Source of the DNA: Entamoeba histolytica HM-1:IMSS
Lineage: Eukaryota > Evosea > Mastigamoebida > Endamoebidae
Direction: 5' to 3'
Assembly (NCBI RefSeq): GCF_000208925.1
Contig: NW_001915091.1
Location: forward strand, 1-15,824
DNA: 15,824 nucleotides
Part shown: piece by piece, positions 1 to 7,171 of the stretch
Layout of the letters: the number at the start of each line of letters is the position of its first letter
How positions within the stretch are numbered: the first letter of the stretch is position 1
The notes under the pieces: generated by a model
The model's input: the letters and a program-made list of their open reading frames with translations, nothing else
Databases searched by the model: none
What the model was told of the DNA's origin: nothing
Position numbers and translations under genes: made by a program

Positions 1-134
1 TGATGTATTTATCATATGTTCCTTTATTATATTCACCATCTATGATTGCATTAGCTATTCATTATCATCAACTTCAAAAACAAGATGATTTAGAAAATGA
101 GTTTCGAGAGATATATCCAATACTTAAGAGATGA
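1..134 (+). CDS. 3' end of a cyclin-like gene (partial, frame 3)
   Basis: A reading frame open at the left window edge runs to a TGA at 132-134. Its 43 or so residues include SPSMIALAIHYH, which resembles the C-terminal cyclin fold, where a PS-I-A-A helix follows the second box. The peptide continues with a charged helix (QKQDDLENEFREIYPILKR). It overlaps the next gene's start (97) by 38 bp in a different frame, which is unusual for Entamoeba. It may be the true end of an upstream cyclin gene, or a part of the next gene joined by a frameshift or an intron (see findings). The cyclin assignment rests on a short segment only. Confidence 0.4.
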   Translation, partial: MYLSYVPLLYSPSMIALAIHYHQLQKQDDLENEFREIYPILKR

Positions 135-747
135 AAATGACATTGATATTGCTCTTGGTAGTTTAGATTCAATCATTTCATTATCTCAAGATTATGAAGA
201 TGTACAAAACTCAGTTGTTAAATTAGTTGTAGAGAAATTAAATACTATTATTAAAATAACTTGTGCTGCATGTTGTTCTGTTGATTTAATGCCATTCTTA
301 AATAAAGCAAATGGTGAATTATCAGTCATGGAAAGTAGTGATGTTAAATGGCATTATACTGATGGTAAATCATATCAAATTTGGTTACCATTAGGTAAAA
401 TACAACCAGCAAAAGTAAGACCAAATTCATTTCAATTATCACCATTTCTTTATTTTCAACCAGATGTTTTTGTATTAGCATTTGATGTATCAAATATAAA
501 AAGTTTTGAAGAATTTAAGAATTTTGAAGAATGGAAAAATATTAGTCATTATCTAATATGTAAAAAATTGATTGTTATTGGATTAAATAGTGAATTACCT
601 CATGCTATTTCTAATGAAGAAATTAAATCAGTATTACGTCTAATTTCACATGATAAAATAATAGTACAATATCTTGAATGGAATATAAGAACGTCTCAAA
701 TAAATGATTTTATTTCATTAGTTGATCAAATGATTCAAAAGAAATAA
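97..747 (+). CDS. Rho/Ras-like pseudo-GTPase domain protein
   Basis: The 216-residue product looks like a small GTPase of the Rho/Ras fold without its nucleotide-binding motifs. Residues 41-56 (VKLVVEKLNTIIKIT) align with strand 1 and the P-loop, but GxxxxGKS/T is gone. Residues 91-112 (GKSYQIW..., then RPNSF) align with the switch II region, with LPLGK in place of DTAGQ. Residues 122-136 (PDVFVLAFDVSNIKSF) match the well-conserved Rho segment with strand 4. Residues 159-166 (IVIGLNSEL) stand where NKxD or TQxD should be, and no C-terminal CAAX box is visible. The roughly 40 residues before the fold are unusual for Rho and may be the tail of a cyclin-like domain. A TAG two codons upstream makes 97 the first in-frame ATG. 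It is convergent with the phosphodiesterase gene, 61 bp away. Nucleotide binding seems unlikely; a scaffold role is inference. Confidence 0.65.
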   Translation: MSFERYIQYLRDENDIDIALGSLDSIISLSQDYEDVQNSVVKLVVEKLNTIIKITCAACCSVDLMPFLNKANGELSVMESSDVKWHYTDGKSYQIWLPLGKIQPAKVRPNSFQLSPFLYFQPDVFVLAFDVSNIKSFEEFKNFEEWKNISHYLICKKLIVIGLNSELPHAISNEEIKSVLRLISHDKIIVQYLEWNIRTSQINDFISLVDQMIQKK

Positions 748-808
748 TAAAATATTAAACCCAAAATGATTGTTAATTAATAAAACCTCTTTTTAATTTT
801 TTTCTTTC
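748..808. terminator. shared 3' end region of two convergent genes
   Basis: This 61-bp spacer carries both 3' ends. A palindrome TTAATTAA at 773-780 gives a TAATT pentamer on each strand. TAATT fits the UA(A/U)UU polyadenylation signal described for E. histolytica, so one site could serve both genes. A T-rich run at about 790-811 follows on the plus strand. Actual cleavage sites cannot be seen from the sequence. Confidence 0.35.
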
Positions 809-2136
809 TTATTGAATTGGTCCATTTCTGACACAATCAAGATATTGAGTTTCAGTTAATGAAATTAATGAGCAAATGAAAGCATGACGAGAATTACCAG
901 GATATTCTTTTCCATTATGGAAACCACAATGCATTCTATACTTATCAAAGAAAGAATCATCCTTTTCTAATTTTCTAATAAATTCCTTTGTATCTTGTAA
1001 GGAAAGTCTATCGAAACCAAATAAAGATTTAGTATCATAATCAAATTCCCAATCAAGTTTACCATTTGAATTACATTTTTCAATATCAAGTTTATATTCT
1101 TTCCATCCAATAAGACTTTGAATATCAAATTCTACTAAACGAATTCTTGGATCTAAATTAGTTCTTGAAGTACAAGCAGGATTTCCAATAACACTAAATG
1201 TTGGATTTTCATAAGAAGGAAGTAATCTTACAGCGGCAAGATGTTCATGACCAGTAAGAATTGTAATGATAATATCTCCATATAAAGTCATCATATGATT
1301 GAAATCTTGATTGAATCTAGGATGAACAGTTACTGCACCACTTGACTTTAATCCAATTGGTTCATGGAAAATAAGAACAACTCGTTCTTTATTTTCTTTT
1401 GCTTCTTTAAGAGTTGAATTAAGCCATGCAACCATATTTCCTGGGTCTTTAGCAGGATATTCTTGAGAATGAATTCCATAGACATCTAAATATGCCATAT
1501 TTAATGATATTAAACGCATTCCAGAATCAATTAATTCAGTATAATATCCACCCTTTCTAAAAGTTTCTAAAGAACTATCAGATAACCAAGGTTTAAATAA
1601 GTCAATCATAATTTCTAACATCCATTGACTTTCAGGAGGGAATTGCCATTCAGAATGTTTAAAATAGTCATGATTTCCAGGAGCAGGAAAAACTTTAAAT
1701 CCAGGTAGTCTTTTTTGTAATTCCATAGCTTGAGTTTTAATATGATAAACATTTCGTTCTTTAGATTGTTTTAAAAAGGTAGCAGGTAAAGTATCCATCA
1801 TCCAAAAGACTATTTTAGATTCATCTCTATGTTGATAAATAAAGTCAATTGCAGATTGACTAACATTAAGTGGTGGATAACAATTATAATCTCCACATGG
1901 ACCAGAGATAAATTCTTCTTTACCTTTCTTTGGAACAGAATAGTCATGACAGCACTACAACAATTTATTATTTTTTATTTTATTTTTATTAATAAATTAA
2001 TACAAACATCCATTTCATTACATCTTGAATAAGCTCCTACAGTATAATCACGATCAAAATGACTATCAGTAATTACCCATGCTTTAAAAGCAAAGCAAAC
2101 TGAAATAAGAAGAAAAGTAAATTGAATGAAACGCAT
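809..2136 (-). CDS. secreted acid sphingomyelinase-like phosphodiesterase (two exons)
   Basis: Exon 1 is 2136-2008 and exon 2 is 1954-809, joined in phase 0, giving 424 residues. The start at 2136 gives a clear signal peptide (MRFIQFTFLLISVCFAF). The metallophosphoesterase motifs follow in order: D24-S-H26 (first metal motif), W94-M-M-D97 (usually WTGD), GNHD 136-139, H240 in FHEP, and GH279EH281. The cysteine pattern CC at 44-45 and CGDYNC near 63-68 matches the ASM/SMPDL3 family; there is no saposin domain. The family hydrolyses sphingomyelin or nucleotide phosphodiesters in lysosomes or outside the cell. All metal-ligand positions appear kept, but the glycine before D97 is Met, so activity is likely though not certain. 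A model starting at 1801 would lose the signal peptide and the first two metal motifs. Its promoter lies in the 91-bp gap after the TMK gene. Confidence 0.9.
1955..2007 (-). other. spliceosomal intron in the phosphodiesterase gene
   Basis: On the minus strand the 53-bp intron begins GTTTGT and ends TTGTAG, matching the Entamoeba splice consensus. It is more AT-rich than the flanking exons and holds in-frame stops. Removing it joins codon 43 (GAT) to TGC in phase 0 and links the signal-peptide exon to the main catalytic frame, restoring the family's conserved CC motif at the junction. Confidence 0.9.
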
Positions 2137-2156
2137 AATAAAATGTAATTTCACTC

Positions 2157-2161
2157 AGTTC
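2157..2161 (-). promoter_or_regulatory. possible GAAC-type core promoter element
   Basis: On the minus strand AAAGAACTGAG lies about 21 bp before the phosphodiesterase ATG at 2136. The GAAC core promoter element of E. histolytica has the consensus AATGAACT; here five or six bases agree. No good GTATTTAAA-type TATA box accompanies it. Confidence 0.25.
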
Positions 2162-2197
2162 TTTTTTAATATTCTAATAAATTCGAATATTAAAAAA
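2162..2197. repeat. 13-bp perfect inverted repeat
   Basis: The arms TTTTTTAATATTC (2162-2174) and GAATATTAAAAAA (2185-2197) are exact reverse complements around a 10-base spacer. It sits between the stop of the TMK gene (2228) and the start of the phosphodiesterase gene (2136), both on the minus strand. It could act as a 3' hairpin for the former or a dyad regulatory site for the latter. Confidence 0.8.
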
Positions 2198-2227
2198 ATA
2201 TGAAACAATTCTATAAATACAAAAAAT

Positions 2228-5200
2228 TCAATGAATCATCATTTCGAAACAAAATTGTTGTTGTTTTTCATTAATAAAATCAGATAAAGCAATACAATCA
2301 ACTTCATTATCTAACATTTCATAATTGTTAGGGGTATGAAAGATAGAATTGAGACTATTGACAATAAAATCAAAAGAAGGACGTTCAGTATAAATTTGTT
2401 TCCAACAAAGTTGAATAAGATTTTTTAAAGGAAAAGGAATTGAATCATCAAAATGAGGACGAACAAAGACAGGAATATTTTTTTTAGGTTTTTGATAATT
2501 GAAATTTTTGTTGAAATACTTTTGTTGATAAAAAAGTTCCCAACAAATAATAGAAAATGAAAAAGAATCACTTTGTTTATAAAAGTAATGTTCAAAAATT
2601 TCAGGTGCATTATAATAAATACTTGATTGATTTAATAATTCTCTAATAGTTAGTAATTTAGGTGATGAACAATAATCAGTAACTTTAACACAACAATTTG
2701 ACATATCAAATAAAGAATTTAATAAAATATTATTTGGTTTTAAGTTGAGATGAAGAATATTATTATAATGAAGAAATTGTACTCCTTTAGCAATATCTTT
2801 CATTATTTTAATTTTTAATTTAAAAGGTAATTTTAATATAATTTCATTAGAATTATTTTGAATAAATTGACTTAAAGAACCTAATATAAAGAATTGAGTA
2901 ATAATATAAATATCTTTAGTATAATTAACAGAACCAATAAAATTAACAATAAATGGATTTCTTAATTTGCTTAATGTTATATATTGTAAATTAATTTCAT
3001 ATTTTAATAATTGCCATTGTTGTTGAGAATAATCTGATTGTCGATATTGTTTAATAAAAACAGGAACAGCACGATAATATCCAATATAATTATGAACATA
3101 ATTTGATTCTGAATATATAGTGTCATGAATATTTAATTCATCAAGGTCTAATGATAATGATGATTCAGCATCAGTTTTAATTATTAAATTACTATGATAT
3201 CTAATTGGAATTGAACGTAAATAATAAAAAAGTTCAAGTTGATTATTTTGAGTCCAAGTTTCAATTGTTTTATTTTTTAATAATAATTCAATACATTGTA
3301 AAGTCTTTTTTGATGAAGAAAACCAAACAGTATATGGAATTTTTGTATTTCTTATTTTTGTTGTACAATTAAGTGTTAAAGAAACGTTAATTTTAATTGA
3401 ATTATTAAAAGGATGAAGAAATATTACTTGAGGATTGAAATGAATAATAAATTTAGGAGTATTTGTTGTATGAAATATTATCATCATCCATTTAGTATTT
3501 GATTTATTTTGTATTTTAATAGATTGAAAATGAGTTTCATGAATTTTTGTAGGACTAGTTTTATTTCCAAAATCCAAGTTATGAGGATGAAGAGAATATT
3601 TAATTAATGTTTTAGAACCAAATATATTTAAATTTTTAGAATGAGTAAGATTAAGATAATACATTGGTTGTTGTTGAATATATTCATTATTATCTTTTCT
3701 TTTAGATTTAAAAAGGTAATGAGATAAAAGAATAACAATAATAATAAACATAATAAATAATAAAATAATTCCATTACAAATAATTATATATATCCACCAT
3801 TCTAATTGAATATCATTACATTTATTTTTGATTGTATCTTTAATATATCCTTCATTACATTTACAATAAATATTACAATTTGGGACTGAATCACATTCTT
3901 CTCCTTCATCTAATTCTCCATTTCCACATTCATTTTTTATACATTCAAATGATGAAATATTAGTATATCCATTTTCACATGAACAATTATTTAAACAATG
4001 TAAATTCCCTCTAATACATTCAATTCCTTTATTATGATCTTTTATATTATCTAAACATGTTTGTGTAATACAATAATGATTAAAATTAATATATCCTTCT
4101 TCACAAATACAAAATTCATTACAATGAAGTTCACCAAAATAACAAAATCCTTCACCATTTCCTATTGTCCATTGATTATTATACCAACACTTTTTATGAC
4201 AATCACTTCCTCCAAAACTTTCATTACAAATACATTTACTATCATATTTAGAACAATATCCATTTCCATATTTTTGATTACAATGATCAGGACAAATTAC
4301 TTTAAATGTTATTATTGGATTATATAAATGATTTTTTGTTCCAATAAAAAATGTTCTTCTTTTTAAAGAAAGAGAAGCATTTAAAGAAATAAATAAACCA
4401 CGTTGATTATTTAAAGTATCAAAAGAATATTGTTTTCCAAACCAAATATTTATACATTTTTCTGTTAAAGGATTTATTTCAATAAGAAAAAGATCATTAT
4501 CATCATGTAATGAATCAATAATTAAAGTATAATCTCCATTCATTTCTATTGTAATTAATGCAATTTTTATTAAAGTTGTTTTAATACAATTAATTAATCT
4601 ATAATGACTTTGTTGTATTAAATCAAAAGTAAATGAATATTGAAGAGTAGTATTAAAATACATTTGAGTAGTTTGATTTTCAAATAAATGAAAAGATGGA
4701 ATTGTAATATTCTTTAATTGATCAGAAACAGATACTTCAAATTGAATTGAATTAATACCATCAATAGAAAAATAAAGATAAATAAATGGAATAGAATTGA
4801 AAAGATTAGGAAATGAAATTGAAGCTGATTCATTAGAAAGTTTTGTTCTTGTAAAACAATAAGGAAATGAAGTATTTGATAATGAATTTGTAGAATCGAT
4901 ATAAAGAATAGGATTAAAATCTAAATTGTTATAATTTTTTCTTTTTATTGAAATAACAATAATTTTATTTATTTGAAATGAAGACATATTTATTGCAACC
5001 CATTGAGATAATCGATATTTATTATTTGGAAATGAACAAGGACCATAATCAATATAACTCGACTCATTAATATTTAATACTTTATATTCTCCATTTTTTA
5101 TTTGAATTAAATTAGAAGGAAGCCAATTTGTTTTCGAAATTATTTTATCGAATCGTTGACATTTTGTTCCATTTTGTAAATATATTTCTTTAAAATTAAC

Positions 5201-5347
5201 TTCATTTTTAATACAATTAAGACAAGAACCATCTTTACATGTATTACATGTAAATAAAGCAATACATTTATCAGAACATCCATAACTACATTGAGCAAAT
5301 GAATGAATTTTAAACAAAACTAAAAGAAGGAAGAAAGATTCAATCAT
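2228..5347 (-). CDS. transmembrane receptor-like kinase, TMK family, probable pseudokinase
   Basis: The 1039-residue protein has a signal peptide (1-19), a Cys-rich N-terminus, a long N-glycosylation-site-rich ectodomain, and EGF/furin-like Cys modules (352-510). These include CGNGELDEGEECD at 474-486, like the CGNG...GEECD repeat. A single membrane helix lies at about 517-546, followed by an MSP-like Ig-type segment (about 586-700) and a C-terminal kinase domain (about 745-1005). This is the layout of Entamoeba TMK receptors, which sit at the cell surface and are thought to sense extracellular signals. In the kinase, K766, E784, N873, D891 and APE (914-916) are kept. The catalytic HRD is H866-L-N868, DFG is D891-Y-C, and the glycine loop is degraded. 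ATP may bind, but phosphotransfer is probably lost or weak. It lies downstream of the C2 kinase on the same strand, 144 bp apart. Confidence 0.9.
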   Translation of the reverse strand: MIESFFLLLVLFKIHSFAQCSYGCSDKCIALFTCNTCKDGSCLNCIKNEVNFKEIYLQNGTKCQRFDKIISKTNWLPSNLIQIKNGEYKVLNINESSYIDYGPCSFPNNKYRLSQWVAINMSSFQINKIIVISIKRKNYNNLDFNPILYIDSTNSLSNTSFPYCFTRTKLSNESASISFPNLFNSIPFIYLYFSIDGINSIQFEVSVSDQLKNITIPSFHLFENQTTQMYFNTTLQYSFTFDLIQQSHYRLINCIKTTLIKIALITIEMNGDYTLIIDSLHDDNDLFLIEINPLTEKCINIWFGKQYSFDTLNNQRGLFISLNASLSLKRRTFFIGTKNHLYNPIITFKVICPDHCNQKYGNGYCSKYDSKCICNESFGGSDCHKKCWYNNQWTIGNGEGFCYFGELHCNEFCICEEGYINFNHYCITQTCLDNIKDHNKGIECIRGNLHCLNNCSCENGYTNISSFECIKNECGNGELDEGEECDSVPNCNIYCKCNEGYIKDTIKNKCNDIQLEWWIYIIICNGIILLFIMFIIIVILLSHYLFKSKRKDNNEYIQQQPMYYLNLTHSKNLNIFGSKTLIKYSLHPHNLDFGNKTSPTKIHETHFQSIKIQNKSNTKWMMIIFHTTNTPKFIIHFNPQVIFLHPFNNSIKINVSLTLNCTTKIRNTKIPYTVWFSSSKKTLQCIELLLKNKTIETWTQNNQLELFYYLRSIPIRYHSNLIIKTDAESSLSLDLDELNIHDTIYSESNYVHNYIGYYRAVPVFIKQYRQSDYSQQQWQLLKYEINLQYITLSKLRNPFIVNFIGSVNYTKDIYIITQFFILGSLSQFIQNNSNEIILKLPFKLKIKIMKDIAKGVQFLHYNNILHLNLKPNNILLNSLFDMSNCCVKVTDYCSSPKLLTIRELLNQSSIYYNAPEIFEHYFYKQSDSFSFSIICWELFYQQKYFNKNFNYQKPKKNIPVFVRPHFDDSIPFPLKNLIQLCWKQIYTERPSFDFIVNSLNSIFHTPNNYEMLDNEVDCIALSDFINEKQQQFCFEMMIH

Positions 5348-5491
5348 GTCTATCTGTTCTTTTTGTTTTTATTTGATTTATTTTTATAAAATCAAAACCT
5401 TCACTTTATTTTTATTCAATTAAAATTATACAATAATTGATGACTAATTCATCAATATTAACCCTTTTTTTTACGTTATTAAGAACTTTCT
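5348..5491. other. spacer between C2-kinase 3' end and TMK start
   Basis: This is 144 bp of AT-rich DNA. It holds a T-rich stretch on the plus strand near 5461-5472 and, on the minus strand, AAAAGAACAG about 11-20 bp before the TMK ATG, a weak GAAC-like core. No gene is visible. Confidence 0.4.
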
Positions 5492-6865
5492 TTAACCCAT
5501 TGTCTTTCCTTGTTTTGAAACATATCCACATGCTTGTTCAAACATAAATTTATTATTTTCATCACCCATTTCTTCTTCTGTATCAAGTCTAACTTGTGCA
5601 TTAGATAACCATGAATGTTTAAGTAAATCAAAAGATGTTGGTCGTTCATTAGGATTTTCATTTAAACATTTCATAATAAAATCTTTTGCTTTAACACTAA
5701 TTGTTTGCCAAATACTTGAACTAAAGTCATAATGTCCATCCAATATTTTATCAAAAATAACTTCTTCATTTTCATCATAAAATGGTAAATTTCCACTTAA
5801 AACTAAATATGTTATTACTCCTATTGACCAAATATCACATTGACAAGTATAACAATCTCCTTTAATAATTTCAGGAGCAACATATGATGGTGTTCCACAA
5901 CATGTTTGAAGTAATGAAGTAGAAAAATCTTTTGATAATCCAAAATCAGCTATTTTAATATACAATTTATTTTTATATACACATAATATATTTTCTGGTT
6001 TAAGATCTCGATGTGCAATATTATTTTTATGAAGATAAGTTATTGCAGATACTAATTGGTATAATACACATGCAGCTTGTCTTTCATTTAATGCTCCTTG
6101 AACTAATCTATCATATAATTCTCCACCTTCAACATATTCTAATATAAGATATAATATTTCATTATTTTCATATACATCAAATAATTTTACAATATTTTTA
6201 TGATGTAATTGTCTCATTAATTGAATTTCTCTTTTAATCATTTCTAATTGATCTTCTGGAATATCTTTTTTTGTTATTTTTTTTATTGCAACTCGTTCTT
6301 TTGTTTTAATTATTTCTCCTGCAACTACAATTGAAAATGCTCCTTCTCCTAATTCACTTGTTCCAATTATATTATATTTAGACTTAAATTCTTCAAAATT
6401 TAAATTTTCATTATCTTTACTATTTATTAATGAGTCTTTTTCTTCTTTTATTTCTTCTTTTTTTATTTCTTCTTCTTTAAATTTAAGTTGGTTAATACTA
6501 ATTCGTATTTCTGCCTTATTAATTTCTTTAATCCATTTTTTATCTAATTCTAACATATACCATTTATCTTCAAACTTATTCTTTGATATTTGAATTTTTA
6601 AAGTTCCAATAGACTCTTTGAAGAATGAATTCATCCATACATGAAAATATAATTCTTTTTCATTTTTTATCTTTTTACTTTCATTAATTTCAAATGTTTC
6701 ATTCCATGAAGGAGTGTTAGTACCTTCTTTTGTTGATGTTTGAAAAATTTTCCCATTAAAATTATTTTTACATCGAACATAAAACCCAAGAAGTTTTCCT
6801 TTGTTTTGAGGGAGATTTCGTGCTTCATGAATAGTTATAGAGATTGTTGGAGTTTCACTTGACAT
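5492..6865 (-). CDS. C2 domain + CaMK-like Ser/Thr protein kinase
   Basis: The 457-residue protein has an N-terminal C2 domain (about 6-125; TPSWNETFEI at 51-60) and a Lys/Glu-rich linker (128-150). A complete kinase domain of CaMK type follows (about 164-420). It has GEGAFS 173-178, K195 in VAIKK, E213, HRD 285-287, DFG 307-309 and CGTPSYVAPE 323-332, so it should be active. No calmodulin-binding tail or EF hands are seen after the domain. The C2 loops lack the usual acidic ligands: loop 1 reads NKGKLLGFYV where family members show D..G.SDPYV. Calcium-dependent lipid binding is therefore doubtful. E. histolytica has a characterised C2-domain kinase (EhC2PK) that starts phagocytosis at the membrane; I cannot say this is its orthologue, and the domain order may differ. 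It is divergent from the TLDc gene at 7172. Confidence 0.92.
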   Translation of the reverse strand: MSSETPTISITIHEARNLPQNKGKLLGFYVRCKNNFNGKIFQTSTKEGTNTPSWNETFEINESKKIKNEKELYFHVWMNSFFKESIGTLKIQISKNKFEDKWYMLELDKKWIKEINKAEIRISINQLKFKEEEIKKEEIKEEKDSLINSKDNENLNFEEFKSKYNIIGTSELGEGAFSIVVAGEIIKTKERVAIKKITKKDIPEDQLEMIKREIQLMRQLHHKNIVKLFDVYENNEILYLILEYVEGGELYDRLVQGALNERQAACVLYQLVSAITYLHKNNIAHRDLKPENILCVYKNKLYIKIADFGLSKDFSTSLLQTCCGTPSYVAPEIIKGDCYTCQCDIWSIGVITYLVLSGNLPFYDENEEVIFDKILDGHYDFSSSIWQTISVKAKDFIMKCLNENPNERPTSFDLLKHSWLSNAQVRLDTEEEMGDENNKFMFEQACGYVSKQGKTMG

Positions 6866-7171
6866 CTCTTGGTTTTTAGTTGATTACTTAATTTTTTTGT
6901 TTTTTGTTTTTGAAAGGGTTGAGATTTTTTAATTTCTTAATAACAACTTTCCATTCAAAATTAGGGAAAATAATCTCTTTTTTGATTGGATTTTATCGGG
7001 ATAAAAAAATGATATGATTTGAAGTATAGTAATGGTTTTATTCCGTATTTCGTTGATGAAATGAAAAGTCAGGAGTATTTTAATCGTCCAAGGAAAAAGA
7101 AAAAGATTAATGAAAATAAATCAATTAAGAAGAATAATAAAAAACTTAGAAAATTTTGATTTTTTATTAAG
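6866..7171. promoter_or_regulatory. divergent intergenic promoter region
   Basis: This 306-bp spacer must hold the promoters of the C2 kinase (minus) and the first TLDc gene (plus). I see no exact AATGAACT or GTATTTAAA box near either start; GTATTTTAAT at 7075-7084 is a loose TATA-like match for the plus gene. A near-perfect palindrome TTTTATC-GG-GATAAAA lies at 6991-7006, close to the centre. A 32-codon ORF occupies 7061-7159. Element calls here are weak. Confidence 0.5.
7061..7159 (+). other. 32-residue basic small ORF upstream of and in frame with the TLDc gene
   Basis: ATG at 7061 opens a 32-residue frame ending at TGA 7157-7159, only 12 bp before the TLDc ATG (7172) and in the same frame. 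The peptide is very Lys-rich, with PRKKKKINENK resembling a nuclear localisation signal. It could be an upstream ORF, a missed first exon, or chance in an A-rich 5' region. Entamoeba 5' UTRs are usually only about 5-20 nt, which argues against it being transcribed with the gene. Confidence 0.2.

Noticed and set aside
101..128. 28-bp GTTTCG...AAG intron joining the cyclin-like and GTPase-like frames
   Set aside because: The frames would join correctly, but 28 bp is shorter than any plausible Entamoeba intron and the donor is poor.
1829..2032. 67-residue plus-strand ORF
   Set aside because: It is antisense to exon 2, the intron and part of exon 1 of the phosphodiesterase gene; it is low-complexity with no family match.
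4061..4327. 88-residue plus-strand ORF
   Set aside because: It is antisense to the EGF-like part of the TMK gene; its Ile/Thr/Phe-rich composition is the complement of Asn/Lys/Cys codons.
5479..5661. 60-residue minus-strand ORF
   Set aside because: It lies over the 3' end of the C2 kinase in another frame, while the kinase frame contains the expected domain end.
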